A stretch of 45,037 nucleotides of DNA from RGIG3513 sp045658985 (GCA_045658985.1 JAZOWC010000049.1:1-45037); one strand, 5' to 3'; counted from the stretch's first letter, positions 1 to 8,449 are shown. A program made the numbers and translations. The notes: a model not told the origin generated them from the letters alone.

Positions 1-647
1 CCTACAAGGAGACCATCCGCAAGTCTGTCGAGCAGGACACCAAGTATGCCCGTCAGTCCGGCGGTAAGGGCCAGTACGGTCACTGCAAGATCCGTCTGGA
101 GCCCAACGAGTCCGGCAAGGGTTACGAGTTTGTCAACGAGATCGTTGGCGGCGCAATCCCCAAGGAGTATATCCCCGCAGTCGACGCTGGTATCCAGGGC
201 GCAATGCAGGCCGGTATCCTGGCAGGCTACCCCGTCGTGGACGTCAAGGTCGTTCTGTACGATGGCTCCTACCACGAGGTCGACTCCTCCGAAATGGCAT
301 TCAAGATTGCCGGTTCTATGGCATTCAAGGAAGCCTGCCGCAAGGCAAACCCCTGCCTGCTGGAGCCCATCATGAAGGTTTCCGTCATCGTCCCCGAGGA
401 CTACATGGGCGACGTTATCGGCGACCTGAACTCCCGCCGTGGTCAGATCCAGGGCATGGAAGCTCGTCCCGGTGCACAGCAGATCGACGCACTGGTTCCC
501 CTGTCCGAGATGTTCGGCTACGCAACTGACCTGCGTTCCCGTACTCAGGGCCGTGGCCAGTACTCCATGGAGCCCCACAGCTATGTGGAGATTCCCAAGT
601 CCATCACCGACAAGATCGTTGAAAAGCGCAACGGCGCAGCTCAGTAA
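1..647 (+). CDS. fusA: Elongation factor G, C-terminal part (left end cut by window)
   Basis: This is the 3' end of the GTPase that drives ribosomal translocation. The frame is open from base 3 and ends in TAA at 645-647, giving about 214 residues. It covers domain IV (segments GGKGQYGHCKI, GGAIPKEYIPAVDAGIQGA and LAGYPVVDVKVVLYDG) and domain V (PIMKVSVIVPEDYMGDVIGD, then LNSRRGQIQGM). These are classic EF-G signatures, and length and order fit with no break. The start and the GTPase domain lie outside the window. tuf follows 137 bp downstream with its own promoter, the usual str-operon order. Codons are strongly biased toward C-ending ones, as expected for a very highly expressed gene. The identification as EF-G is very secure; only the missing 5' part is unseen. 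Confidence 0.97.
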   Translation, partial: YKETIRKSVEQDTKYARQSGGKGQYGHCKIRLEPNESGKGYEFVNEIVGGAIPKEYIPAVDAGIQGAMQAGILAGYPVVDVKVVLYDGSYHEVDSSEMAFKIAGSMAFKEACRKANPCLLEPIMKVSVIVPEDYMGDVIGDLNSRRGQIQGMEARPGAQQIDALVPLSEMFGYATDLRSRTQGRGQYSMEPHSYVEIPKSITDKIVEKRNGAAQ

Positions 648-689
648 TCGAGTCGCTTGAATTTTGCTTGAATTTTCTGCAGTTTCCCA

Positions 690-718
690 TTGTAATTTTC
701 AAGAATTTCTTGTACAAT
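690..718 (+). promoter_or_regulatory. Sigma-A-type promoter of tuf
   Basis: TTGTAA (690-695), a 17-bp spacer and TACAAT (713-718) lie 67 bp ahead of the tuf start. No terminator is visible after fusA, so tuf can probably be made both by read-through and from this promoter. Confidence 0.65.
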
Positions 719-784
719 GAGAGATGCAACAGAATCTCATTCAGTAAAACCTTTTACCTGAAATTTTGAGGAGGATTTTCAATC

Positions 785-1987
785 ATGGCAAAGCAGAAGT
801 TTGAAAGAACTAAGCCCCACGTTAACATTGGTACCATCGGCCACGTTGACCATGGTAAGACCACCCTGACCGCTGCTATCACCAAGTACCTGGCAATGCA
901 GGGCAAGGCTGAGATGCAGGACTACTCCGCAATCGACAAGGCTCCCGAGGAGCGCGAGCGCGGCATCACCATCAACACCGCTCACGTTGAGTACGAGACC
1001 GACGCACGTCACTACGCTCACGTTGACTGCCCCGGCCACGCTGACTACATCAAGAACATGATCACCGGTGCTGCTCAGATGGACGGCGCTATCCTGGTTA
1101 TCGCTGCTACCGACGGCCCCATGGCTCAGACCCGTGAGCACATCCTGCTGGCTCGTCAGGTCGGCGTGCCCGCAATCGTTGTCTTCCTGAACAAGGCTGA
1201 CCTGATGGACGACGAGGAGCTGCTGGAGCTGGTCGAGATGGAAGTCCGCGAGCTGCTGTCCACCTACGAGTTCCCCGGCGACGATCTGCCCGTCGTTAAG
1301 GGTTCCGCTCTGCTGGCACTGACCTGCGAGGACAACGATCCCTCCAACTCCGACTATGCTTGCATCAAGGAGCTGATGGACGCAGTCGACGAGTACATCC
1401 CCCCTCCCGACCGTAAGGCTGACATGGCATTCCTGATGCCCGTCGAGGACGTCTTCACCATCACCGGTCGTGGCACCGTTGCTACCGGCCGTGTTGAGCG
1501 TGGCCAGCTGAACCTGGGCGACAAGGTCCAGATCGTCGGCCTGGACGAGGAGATCAAGGAGACCACCGTTACCGGTATCGAGATGTTCCGTAAGCTGCTG
1601 GACTATGCAGAGGCAGGCGACAACGTCGGCACCCTGCTGCGTGGCGTTGACAAGAAGGAAATCGAGCGCGGCCAGGTTCTGGCTAAGCCCGGCTCCATCA
1701 AGCCCCACACCAAGTTCACCGGCCAGGTTTACGTTCTGTCCAAGGACGAAGGTGGCCGTCACACCCCCTTCTTCAACAACTACCGTCCCCAGTTCTACTT
1801 CCGTACAACTGACGTTACCGGCGTTATCAATCTGCCCGAAGGCACCGAGATGTGCATGCCCGGCGACAACGTTGACATGAAGGTCGAACTGATCACCCCC
1901 ATCGCTATCGAGAAGGGTCTCCGCTTCGCTATCCGTGAAGGCGGCAGAACTGTTGGTTCCGGCGTTGTTATCGACATCCAGGAGTAA
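785..1987 (+). CDS. tuf: Elongation factor Tu
   Basis: EF-Tu carries aminoacyl-tRNA to the ribosomal A site as a GTP complex. The 400-residue product has the G1 loop GHVDHGKT near residue 19, the switch I segment ERERGITI, the G3 motif DCPGH and the G4 motif NKAD, followed by domains 2 and 3 (for example GRGTVATGRVERG and TPFFNNYRPQFYFRTTDVTG). Length is normal for the family. The ATG is preceded by GAGGAGG about 10 bases upstream. Codon choice is extremely biased. It lies after fusA with its own promoter and is closed by a strong terminator at 2006-2034. A large opposite-strand open frame over this gene is a by-product of that codon bias. Confidence 0.99.
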   Translation: MAKQKFERTKPHVNIGTIGHVDHGKTTLTAAITKYLAMQGKAEMQDYSAIDKAPEERERGITINTAHVEYETDARHYAHVDCPGHADYIKNMITGAAQMDGAILVIAATDGPMAQTREHILLARQVGVPAIVVFLNKADLMDDEELLELVEMEVRELLSTYEFPGDDLPVVKGSALLALTCEDNDPSNSDYACIKELMDAVDEYIPPPDRKADMAFLMPVEDVFTITGRGTVATGRVERGQLNLGDKVQIVGLDEEIKETTVTGIEMFRKLLDYAEAGDNVGTLLRGVDKKEIERGQVLAKPGSIKPHTKFTGQVYVLSKDEGGRHTPFFNNYRPQFYFRTTDVTGVINLPEGTEMCMPGDNVDMKVELITPIAIEKGLRFAIREGGRTVGSGVVIDIQE

Positions 1988-2005
1988 TTAATATTCCAAC
2001 ATAAA

Positions 2006-2034
2006 AACAGAGAGCTTCGGCTCTCTGTTTTTTT
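2006..2034 (+). terminator. Terminator of tuf
   Basis: A perfect stem AACAGAGAGC / GCTCTCTGTT with a TTCG tetraloop is followed by a T run. Confidence 0.93.
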
Positions 2035-2066
2035 ATCTTTATTTAGCTTGATGTTTGCTCACAGCA

Positions 2067-2102
2067 AACAATAAAGGTCTGTATTCACAGACCTTTATTG
2101 TT
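2067..2102. terminator. Second hairpin, convergent terminator
   Basis: A perfect 16-bp stem around the loop ATTC sits between tuf and the convergent minus-strand glycosidase-like gene, which stops at 2110. It probably ends minus-strand transcripts and catches read-through from tuf. A shorter hairpin (TGTTTGCT/AGCAAACA, 2052-2071) lies directly beside it. Confidence 0.75.
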
Positions 2103-2109
2103 GTTGATT

Positions 2110-3867
2110 TTAATATTTCAGATACAGTATGATCCGATCGTCATATTCTTCGATATAGCAGTCGGTTGTTTCGCGTTTTAATGCAAAAACATATCTTACA
2201 TTATATGACTTGTTCTCTGTCACCATATAGTCAATTTCATCGCACTCAAACAGTATGCCTCGACGGCAGGGAGCAATATCAAGTGTCAGATATTTGCCGG
2301 ATCTGGAGCATTTTGCACTCACCGCTGAATCGGTAAAGAAGCTTATAGCAGTGTATTCCGGCGTTGTGTGGCATTCGATGTCGGTTATGGATGCCCTGCT
2401 TGACGAGTCAATTGGGTCGATACATACAATCTTCACCGATACAAGACTGCTATTTTCACAGATTACTGTAACAGCGGGGGAGTTCTCTATCATCAACCCT
2501 GCAGTATATCTGAATTTTCGCAGTCCCAATGCCGCAAAATTATCCTCTGTCATCGAATAAATTCCGCTTCCGCTGTATCCAGTGCACTCCACAGAAATAT
2601 GGTTATTCTCTACGGCGCGCCCGTTGACGGCAGGGGACAGTATACCAAAAACATTCTGATCGTCGTAGAATATGGGTTTACCGATTATTGGCATTGGATA
2701 GGTGTACCTGTCCGACATATGCTCGTGCAGAGGGGAGCATCCATCCAGTGATTTTTGCCTGAAGAACAGCACGCCGTCGGTTTTGCCGTATATATCTATC
2801 ATATCCAGCTGTTTGGTTATTTCTTTTCCCTCATACCAGTTTGATGACGGTTGTGCATCTATGGCCCGATAGGCACCTATTCCGATATACAGGTCCACGC
2901 CGCTTCCGTCCACGGCATTACGCCACCATTTAAGCAGAGTCTCAAACTCACCCTCACTGCCGCCGATTTCCCAGTACAGCTGTGGAGCAATGTAGTCTGT
3001 CCAGCCTTCTTCGATCCATTTGAGCGTGTCTGCGTAGTGATCGTAATATGACTGACCTCCGCTGGTCATACTGCCTCGCAGATTCGAAGTTGCGTTTGCC
3101 CAGATCCCAAAGGGCGATATTCCAAAGGTGACCCCGTAGCTTTTTACTGTCCGGTACAGATCTTCTATGATTCGGTTTACGTTATCACGCCTGAAATCGC
3201 CTATATTATCGTACCCCGCGCCCAATCTCTCATAACTCAATGAGTCGTCGAACCCGCCGTCGGGGTAGAAATAGTCATCTATATGTATTCCGTCAACCGG
3301 GTAGTTGTCCAGTATCTCGCGCACTCCGTCGACTATCAATTCCTGTACCTCGGTCAGCGCCGGATCAAAATACAGCCTGCCGTCCGCGCCAAGCCTGACC
3401 CATTCGGGATGTATGGCTGCAGGATGCTGTGGTGATAATGTGGCCAGTCCCTCATCGATAGATGTAAAGCTTTTAACCGTTACACGATATGGATTTATCC
3501 ACGCGTGCAGCTCTATGCCCCTCAAGTGACATTGGTCTGTATAGTAATCCAGCGGATCAAATCCGCCCTCGGGAGCTTGTCCTTGTATTCCGCTGAGATA
3601 TTGGCTCCACGGAAAAATCTCGGAGGGATATATGGCATCACAGCAGGGACGCACCTGCAGAATAATCGTGTTCATACCTGCCGCAGCCGCTGAGTCGATT
3701 ATTTCGTCTGCCTCCTGCATCATATCGGCGGTGGAGATGCCCGCCTGAGACGGATAATCGAGATTATATACCGTGCTTACCCATACACCGCGTACCTCAG
3801 GCTCAGCGGCAAGACACGGAATACTCAGAACAAGCACCAAAATAATGGTTAAAAATAACTTTTTCAT
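2110..3867 (-). CDS. Secreted glycosyl-hydrolase-like (GHL10 / YngK family) protein
   Basis: Family GHL10 (DUF187) proteins are TIM-barrel glycosidase relatives with poorly known substrates. I chose the ATG at 3867, giving MKKLFLTIILVLVLSIPCLA as signal peptide, because a GAGGAG site lies 11 bases upstream; a GTG at 3876 sits too close to that site. The mature protein begins RGVWVSTVYNLDYPS and carries HAWINPYR, GIHIDDYFYP, GISPFGIWAN and APQLYWEIG over roughly residues 25-340, all typical of the family. The last 100 or so residues resemble an AMIN-like beta domain, which would suit binding to the cell wall (weak inference). It is transcribed divergently from radC with overlapping promoters. 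The true substrate is not evident. Confidence 0.85.
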   Translation of the reverse strand: MKKLFLTIILVLVLSIPCLAAEPEVRGVWVSTVYNLDYPSQAGISTADMMQEADEIIDSAAAAGMNTIILQVRPCCDAIYPSEIFPWSQYLSGIQGQAPEGGFDPLDYYTDQCHLRGIELHAWINPYRVTVKSFTSIDEGLATLSPQHPAAIHPEWVRLGADGRLYFDPALTEVQELIVDGVREILDNYPVDGIHIDDYFYPDGGFDDSLSYERLGAGYDNIGDFRRDNVNRIIEDLYRTVKSYGVTFGISPFGIWANATSNLRGSMTSGGQSYYDHYADTLKWIEEGWTDYIAPQLYWEIGGSEGEFETLLKWWRNAVDGSGVDLYIGIGAYRAIDAQPSSNWYEGKEITKQLDMIDIYGKTDGVLFFRQKSLDGCSPLHEHMSDRYTYPMPIIGKPIFYDDQNVFGILSPAVNGRAVENNHISVECTGYSGSGIYSMTEDNFAALGLRKFRYTAGLMIENSPAVTVICENSSLVSVKIVCIDPIDSSSRASITDIECHTTPEYTAISFFTDSAVSAKCSRSGKYLTLDIAPCRRGILFECDEIDYMVTENKSYNVRYVFALKRETTDCYIEEYDDRIILYLKY

Positions 3868-3868
3868 C

Positions 3869-3897
3869 TTGCCCACCTCTCCTCTGTGATTTATAAT
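3869..3897 (+). promoter_or_regulatory. Candidate promoter of radC
   Basis: TTGCCC (3869-3874), 17 bp, TATAAT (3892-3897), 55 bp ahead of the chosen radC start. Confidence 0.45.
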
Positions 3898-3922
3898 ATA
3901 TTATACATCATTCTTTGCGCAA
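3893..3922 (-). promoter_or_regulatory. Candidate promoter of the GHL10 gene
   Basis: Read on the minus strand: TTGCGC (3922-3917), 18 bp, then TATTAT (3898-3893). It overlaps the divergent radC promoter, so the two genes may compete for polymerase. Confidence 0.4.
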
Positions 3923-3951
3923 AATATATTGTTTTTTTGACAGGTGATACA

Positions 3952-4620
3952 ATGGGTATTCATGACGGGCACAGACAGAGGGTATACGACAGATTCCGCA
4001 AAGAAGGACTGGATTCCTTCAGTCCCCACAATGTTTTGGAGATGCTGCTTTTTTATTCCATACCCCGCGCTGATACCAATGAGATTGCACATAGGCTTAT
4101 AGAGCGCTTTGGCAGCCTTGCCGCCGTGTTTGACGCACCCGAGAGCGAGCTTGTCAAAGTGACCGGAGTCGGCGAGCGTTCGGCAGTGCTTATCAAAATG
4201 ATCCCTCAGCTGTCCCGATATTATATGACCGACAAGACCGCAGACGTTATCATTAACAGCTCCCGCCAGGCAGTGGAGTACCTTTTGCCCAGATATGTGG
4301 GCCGCACAGTTGAGACGGTTATGGTTGTATGCCTGGACAACAAAGGCAAGGTCATCAACACCACTATCGTTCACGAGGGCAATATCAACGTGTCTGAGGT
4401 CAGCGTTCAGGCTGTTGCCTCGGTTGCTTTGCAGAGCAAGGCATCAGCCATCATTATCGCTCACAATCATCCTGATGGAGTCGCTCTTCCCTCGGGTGAC
4501 GATATTTCGACTACAAAGCTCATTTGCCGTACTCTCGCGGCACTCAATGTCAAAGTAGTCGACCATATCATCATTGGCGACAATGATTTTGTTTCTGTTT
4601 TTGATTCCGGCAAGCTTTGA
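3952..4620 (+). CDS. radC: RadC family JAB-domain protein
   Basis: A 222-residue RadC/UPF0758 protein. The N-terminal part has a helix-hairpin-helix (VTGVGERSAVLI, near residue 65). The C-terminal JAB/MPN metalloprotease-like domain has the expected glutamate in VHEGNIN and the metal motif HNHPDGVALPSGDD. The biochemical role of RadC is unsettled; the old assignment to DNA repair is not well supported. The frame extends upstream to 3886, but the ATG at 3952 (MGIHDGHRQRVYDRF) follows AGGTG and matches the usual family start. It stands alone, divergent from the GHL10 gene and ahead of the uracil permease. Confidence 0.93.
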   Translation: MGIHDGHRQRVYDRFRKEGLDSFSPHNVLEMLLFYSIPRADTNEIAHRLIERFGSLAAVFDAPESELVKVTGVGERSAVLIKMIPQLSRYYMTDKTADVIINSSRQAVEYLLPRYVGRTVETVMVVCLDNKGKVINTTIVHEGNINVSEVSVQAVASVALQSKASAIIIAHNHPDGVALPSGDDISTTKLICRTLAALNVKVVDHIIIGDNDFVSVFDSGKL

Positions 4621-4660
4621 CAGTAATATTGCCTAAAAACCGCCCCTCTTTTTTGTGCAG

Positions 4661-4711
4661 TTTTCCTTAATTTGCCGCAAATTGTAATTTTTCCTTGAAC
4701 ATTGCCGCAAA
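4661..4711 (+). repeat. Duplicated box upstream of the uracil permease
   Basis: TTTTCCTT followed 3-5 bases later by TTGCCGCAAA occurs twice, at 4661-4681 and 4689-4711. The two TTGCCGCAAA copies start 30 bp apart, about three helical turns. The second copy overlaps the promoter spacer, so the pair could be an operator for a dimeric or cooperative regulator. That role is inferred. Confidence 0.5.
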
Positions 4712-4723
4712 ATGGAGTATTAT
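4695..4723 (+). promoter_or_regulatory. Promoter of the leader ORF and uracil permease
   Basis: TTGAAC (4695-4700), exactly 17 bp, TATTAT (4718-4723). The transcript should start near 4730, just at the strong ribosome site of the mini-ORF. Confidence 0.65.
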
Positions 4724-4745
4724 GTTACAAAAGGAGGGGATAGCT

Positions 4746-4814
4746 GTGTCAAAGCTTAATTACGGAAAAAGCTGCAACGGCATCGCTGTCTTCTTATCGG
4801 CATTTTCACTTTGA
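4746..4814 (+). CDS. Possible 22-residue leader peptide
   Basis: A GTG-started short frame reads SKLNYGKSCNGIAVFLSAFSL after the initiator and stops 44 bp before the permease start. It has an excellent ribosome site (AAGGAGGGG at 4731-4739, about 7 bases from the GTG), better than many full genes here. The frame can be extended to an ATG at 4722, but that lies inside the -10 region. There is no obvious run of regulatory codons and no clear terminator in the leader, so an attenuation role is only a guess. It may equally be a non-functional frame with a chance ribosome site. Confidence 0.35.
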   Translation: MSKLNYGKSCNGIAVFLSAFSL

Positions 4815-4858
4815 TTGGTGGAAGTGCCTGTTTTTATATCTTTTTAGGAGGAAGTTTT

Positions 4859-6163
4859 ATGAAACAGACAACCATCCCCGAAGAGGGCATCAAAGATGCA
4901 CGCAAGCTCGGAATCCCCAGAATGATCCTGCTCGGCCTGCAGCACCTGTTCGCAATGTTTGGCGCAACCGTTCTGGTGCCCATTCTTGTCGCAGGTTACG
5001 GACTGCCCATCAGCATCCAGACCACCTTGCTCTTTGCAGGTGTCGGTACACTTTTCTTCCATCTGTGCACCAAGTTCAAGGTTCCCGCATTCCTCGGTTC
5101 GTCCTTTGCATTCCTCGGCGGCTTTGAGGCCGTAGCCAAGCTGGATTCCGGCAAGTTTGCAACCATGACCGGCGCCGAAAAACTGCCCTACGCTCTGGGC
5201 GGTGTTGTTGTTGCAGGTCTTATGTACCTCGTACTTGCTCTGCTTGTCAAAGCTATCGGCGTCAAGCGCGTTATGCGTTTCCTGCCTCCCGTTGTTACCG
5301 GCCCCATCATCATCCTCATCGGTCTGATTCTCGCTCCCAGCGCTGTTACCAATGCAAGCGGCTGCTGGTGGTTGGCAGCACTCAGCGTTGTCGTCATCAT
5401 CGTCTGCAACATCTTCGGCAAGGGTATGATCAAGATCGTTCCCATCCTGCTTGGTGTTGTTGTTCCCTATATCGTGGCCCTCTGCTGCGGTATGGTCGAC
5501 TTTGGCGCAGTCAAGGATGCCGGATTTGTCGGCCTTCAGGACTTTGTCATTGCCAAGTTTGATATCAGCGCTATCCTGATCATGGCTCCCATCGCCATTG
5601 CAACCATGATGGAGCACATCGGCGATATGTCCGCTATCTCCGCTACAGCAGGCGATAACTTTATCGAAGATCCCGGCCTCCATCGCAGCCTGATCGGTGA
5701 CGGTATTGCAACCGCTCTGGCAGGTATGTTCGGCGGCCCCGCAAACACCACCTACGGCGAGAATACCGGTGTTCTGGCTATGACCAGAGTATACGATCCC
5801 AAAGTTGTTCGTCTTGCCGCTCTGTTTGCTATCGTTCTTTCCTTCAGCCCCAAGTTTGCAGCAGTCATCAACTCTGTTCCCGGCGCCATCATCGGCGGCG
5901 TATCCTTCATCCTCTACGGGATGATCTCCGCTATCGGTGTCAGAAACGTAGTTGAGAACAAGGTCGACTTCACCAATACCCGCAACCTCGTTATTGCCGC
6001 AGTTATTATGGTAACAGGTCTTGGCTTCAACGGTATCGGCGGCCTGACCATCACCATCGGCGGCACCTCCATCACCCTGACCGGTCTGGCTCTTGCAGCT
6101 ATCTTCGGTATCGTCCTCAACGCTGTTCTCCCCGGCAAAGATTTCGATTTCGATAAGAAATAA
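4859..6163 (+). CDS. uraA: Uracil permease (NCS2 / nucleobase-cation symporter 2)
   Basis: A 434-residue inner-membrane transporter with about 14 hydrophobic segments that should import uracil by proton symport. Key family motifs are present: QHLFAMFGATVLVP near the N-terminus, the EHIG segment in the eighth helix with its substrate-binding glutamate, and GGPANTTYGENTG in the tenth helix, a pattern characteristic of UraA/PyrP rather than xanthine permeases. The ATG at 4859 follows AGGAGG by 7 bases; the in-frame upstream extension has no such site. Codon use is strongly biased, suggesting high expression. No PyrR-type or purine-riboswitch signature was recognised in the leader. A terminator follows at 6188-6216. 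Confidence 0.93.
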   Translation: MKQTTIPEEGIKDARKLGIPRMILLGLQHLFAMFGATVLVPILVAGYGLPISIQTTLLFAGVGTLFFHLCTKFKVPAFLGSSFAFLGGFEAVAKLDSGKFATMTGAEKLPYALGGVVVAGLMYLVLALLVKAIGVKRVMRFLPPVVTGPIIILIGLILAPSAVTNASGCWWLAALSVVVIIVCNIFGKGMIKIVPILLGVVVPYIVALCCGMVDFGAVKDAGFVGLQDFVIAKFDISAILIMAPIAIATMMEHIGDMSAISATAGDNFIEDPGLHRSLIGDGIATALAGMFGGPANTTYGENTGVLAMTRVYDPKVVRLAALFAIVLSFSPKFAAVINSVPGAIIGGVSFILYGMISAIGVRNVVENKVDFTNTRNLVIAAVIMVTGLGFNGIGGLTITIGGTSITLTGLALAAIFGIVLNAVLPGKDFDFDKK

Positions 6164-6187
6164 GCCTAAAAACTCAGCTCTATACAA

Positions 6188-6216
6188 AACAGTGCGGTTT
6201 TTCCGCACTGTTTTTT
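6188..6216 (+). terminator. Terminator of the uracil permease gene
   Basis: Stem AACAGTGCGG / CCGCACTGTT around a T5 loop, followed by a T run. Confidence 0.92.
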
Positions 6217-6256
6217 GTCATGTTTTTGCATACAATACTGTCATAATGATTAAATT

Positions 6257-7102
6257 ATGATCAAAAACGGTGGCTTGTTTAATATGTCTGTGTTTAACCA
6301 TCCGGCTGGATTCTTTAGGTTGCTCCTCGGTCGATACTCATCCCATCGGGTGAGCAGCAGTAGCGCCGAGGTGACGTACTATCTGCTGTTTACGCTGTTT
6401 CCTTTTATTGTATTTCTCTATTCGGTGGTGACTTTTTTAGAGTTGCCCGTGTCAGAAATACTCGACAGATTTCTTCCTGTTTTACCCCAAGATGTGTACG
6501 GGCTAATATCCGATTATCTCGGACATTTGGACCGTATGACCTCGCCATTTGTGCTTTATGCGGGGTCTGTGATGGCATTGTATATGCTCTGCAAAGCCAT
6601 CTCATCCCTCAATTACGCCGTTCGCAGGGCATACTCACAGCATCGCTCTCTGAGCCGCCGCAGGCTCATTGTGTCTCTGCTTATCAGTTTTGCACTTATG
6701 GCATCGGTATTTCTGCTGCTTTTGCTGTTTGGCATCAGCCGCAATGTCTATCACTATATTGCTCTGTTTTTTGAGTTGGGTATGTGGGTTGGTGTAGCCG
6801 CCGATTTGATCAGATACGGAGCAGGGCCATTCTTTGTTTTTGCCATACTGTGCGCATATTACCGTATTATGGATGACCGATCGCGACCCGTCAAAAGCTA
6901 TATCCCGGGTGCGCTGTTTGCTGTGCTGTTGTGGTATGCATTGTCTGTGGGTTTTATGATATACGTCAATGATTTTGGCGGCTATACCGATCTGTATGGG
7001 TCTGTGGCGTCCGTTATGGTGCTTATGGTGTGGTTCAATATGACGGTGACGGCATTTATTATGGGCGCCGAGATAAACTCCCTGCTTCGTCATCATCCAT
7101 AA
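6257..7102 (+). CDS. YihY/BrkB family integral membrane protein
   Basis: A 281-residue protein with six hydrophobic segments. Family traits visible are the early SAEVTYYLLFTLFPFIVFLYS helix region, a central pair of long helices, and the C-terminal YGSVASVMVLMVWFNMTVTAFIMGAEIN stretch ending shortly after. The family was once named as ribonuclease BN, which is wrong; the molecular function is unknown, and an envelope transport or flippase-like role has been proposed. The ATG at 6257 has no good ribosome site. ATG at 6284 (MSVFNHPAG) is a reasonable alternative and would lose only nine residues. It is separated from uraA by a terminator and has no evident partner downstream. Confidence 0.85.
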   Translation: MIKNGGLFNMSVFNHPAGFFRLLLGRYSSHRVSSSSAEVTYYLLFTLFPFIVFLYSVVTFLELPVSEILDRFLPVLPQDVYGLISDYLGHLDRMTSPFVLYAGSVMALYMLCKAISSLNYAVRRAYSQHRSLSRRRLIVSLLISFALMASVFLLLLLFGISRNVYHYIALFFELGMWVGVAADLIRYGAGPFFVFAILCAYYRIMDDRSRPVKSYIPGALFAVLLWYALSVGFMIYVNDFGGYTDLYGSVASVMVLMVWFNMTVTAFIMGAEINSLLRHHP

Positions 7103-7175
7103 CTGGCTAAAACTTCATTGGATTATCCTGCGTTCCCGGCGCAAACTAAAACCGTGCTGAGAATGGAGGTAAAGA

Positions 7176-7616
7176 ATGAAAAGAAAACTGTTTCTTTTGA
7201 TATGCGGTATAGTAGCCGTCTCCGCCTTTTTCGCGGGCTGTACGGCGAGAGTTGATAAAGATGATGATCTGTCGGCTGATGATTTAGTCGGGATGGTCGG
7301 CGCAAGGTACGATGATTTCAAAAAAACCATTGGCAATCTTGACGAAGGCCTGGCAAACTCGGGCACGGCGGGACACTCCTACAAGCGCTCTGTAATGGGA
7401 ATTGACTCCAATATTGCCGTGACCATGGACTCAAGCGGCGACAGAGTTGAGCGAGTCGTGGTCTATACCGACAAGGAGCATCTGGACAAATGGCGCACCG
7501 TCCTTGGCAAACGCTACGGTGAGGGAATGTCAGACAGGTGGGAAGACGGCAAAACCCGCGTAAGCATCAACAGCAGCGGCAAAACCGCCATCATATCTAT
7601 CGAGAAGATCGCATAA
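7176..7616 (+). CDS. Small putative lipoprotein of unknown function
   Basis: A 146-residue product begins with a lysine-rich signal and hydrophobic core ending in the lipobox FFAGC, so it is probably lipid-anchored on the outer face of the membrane after cysteine 21. The rest is hydrophilic, without cysteines, and alternates in a pattern compatible with a small beta-rich domain (segments NIAVTMDSSGDRVERVVVYTD and RVSINSSGKTAIISIEKI). I do not recognise the family. The start is well supported: GGAGG six bases before the ATG. It converges on the deacetylase and sigK genes and shares a terminator hairpin with them. Confidence 0.8.
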   Translation: MKRKLFLLICGIVAVSAFFAGCTARVDKDDDLSADDLVGMVGARYDDFKKTIGNLDEGLANSGTAGHSYKRSVMGIDSNIAVTMDSSGDRVERVVVYTDKEHLDKWRTVLGKRYGEGMSDRWEDGKTRVSINSSGKTAIISIEKIA

Positions 7617-7621
7617 AAGAC

Positions 7622-7649
7622 CCGCCCCTGCACATCTGTGCAGGGGCGG
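7622..7649. terminator. Convergent hairpin between lipoprotein and deacetylase genes
   Basis: A 12-bp G+C-rich stem (CCGCCCCTGCAC / GTGCAGGGGCGG) with a 4-base loop. T-rich sequence follows on the minus strand (GGTCTTTTA), little on the plus strand; it may serve both genes. Confidence 0.7.
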
Positions 7650-7669
7650 TTGGCTTGTGCGTACGTATG

Positions 7670-8449
7670 TTATTGGGTATTCGGTATTTGTCTGCCTGTG
7701 TGATCTATGGTGTAATCGTCCTTGTAGATCAGCTGGGATATGGGCAAAAAACTGTATCCGTCTGCAATCAGTCCCTCGATTATACCGCCCAGCGCGGCAG
7801 GGGTGTTCTTGGCGGCGTTATGAAACAGCACGATAGAGCCGGGCTGAACCCGTTTGAGAACACGCTTTTGTATGTCGGCTGCACTGAGATCCTTCCAGTC
7901 CAGACTGTCTACGTCCCATTGAATGGGATACATACCTATGGAGTTTACCGTGGATATAACGTTGTCATTGTAGTCCCCATATGGCGGGCGGAACAGTGTG
8001 GGACGCACTCCCGTAACAGCCTCGATCTTGTCGTTGCAGGCGTTGATATCCTCTATGATTTGTGCCGAGGACAGCTTGGAAAAATACTTGTGATCAAGTG
8101 AGTGATTCATGATCTCGTGTCCTGCATCGTGCAGCGCCTTGACCGATTCGGGATATTTGTCTACCCATTCTCCCACCACAAAGAAGGTTGCCTTGATGTT
8201 GTACTTGCCAAGTATATCAATAAGCTGTTGTGTGTCCTCGTTGCCCCACGCGGCATCAAAAGACAGAGATACAGTTTTGTCACTCTTTTTGACGCAGTAT
8301 ATAGGCAGCTGTCTCTGCAGAGCCGCCGCCGCAACGGCCTGACCGCTGTCGGTGAGCAGGAATCCGATTATGCAGCATATAGCCGCCGCGGCAACTATGA
8401 CGGCCCTGCGTTTTTTGCGTGTTTTCAGGCGCAGAATAGATGTTTTCAT
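7670..8449 (-). CDS. Polysaccharide deacetylase, PdaB-like (sporulation-associated family)
   Basis: A 259-residue NodB-fold protein with a basic N-terminus and one membrane segment (about residues 15-38), so the catalytic domain should face outward or the forespore intermembrane space. Motif 1 reads SFDAAWGN: the catalytic-base aspartate is kept, while the second aspartate of the usual TFDDG is alanine, as in PdaB-type proteins. The metal histidines are in NHSLDHKY, followed by FRPPYGDYND, DVDSLDW and VLFHNA. The start follows GGGAGGA by about 5 bases. It lies 63 bp behind sigK on the same strand, which suggests a role in spore cortex or wall modification (inference). PdaA, which makes muramic-delta-lactam, has a different motif 1. 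Confidence 0.85.
   Translation of the reverse strand: MKTSILRLKTRKKRRAVIVAAAAICCIIGFLLTDSGQAVAAAALQRQLPIYCVKKSDKTVSLSFDAAWGNEDTQQLIDILGKYNIKATFFVVGEWVDKYPESVKALHDAGHEIMNHSLDHKYFSKLSSAQIIEDINACNDKIEAVTGVRPTLFRPPYGDYNDNVISTVNSIGMYPIQWDVDSLDWKDLSAADIQKRVLKRVQPGSIVLFHNAAKNTPAALGGIIEGLIADGYSFLPISQLIYKDDYTIDHTGRQIPNTQ

Noticed and set aside
779..1762. Long minus-strand open frame over tuf (327 codons)
   Set aside because: It mirrors a highly biased, certain EF-Tu gene; no ribosome site, low-complexity translation, no known family.
4620..4858. Purine riboswitch or PyrR attenuator before the permease
   Set aside because: Neither the riboswitch core nor the PyrR binding loop pattern was found, and no terminator/antiterminator pair is visible.
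4844..6208. Minus-strand open frame over the uracil permease (454 codons)
   Set aside because: Product is an Asp/Gly/His-rich shadow of a membrane protein; caused by codon bias on the real strand.
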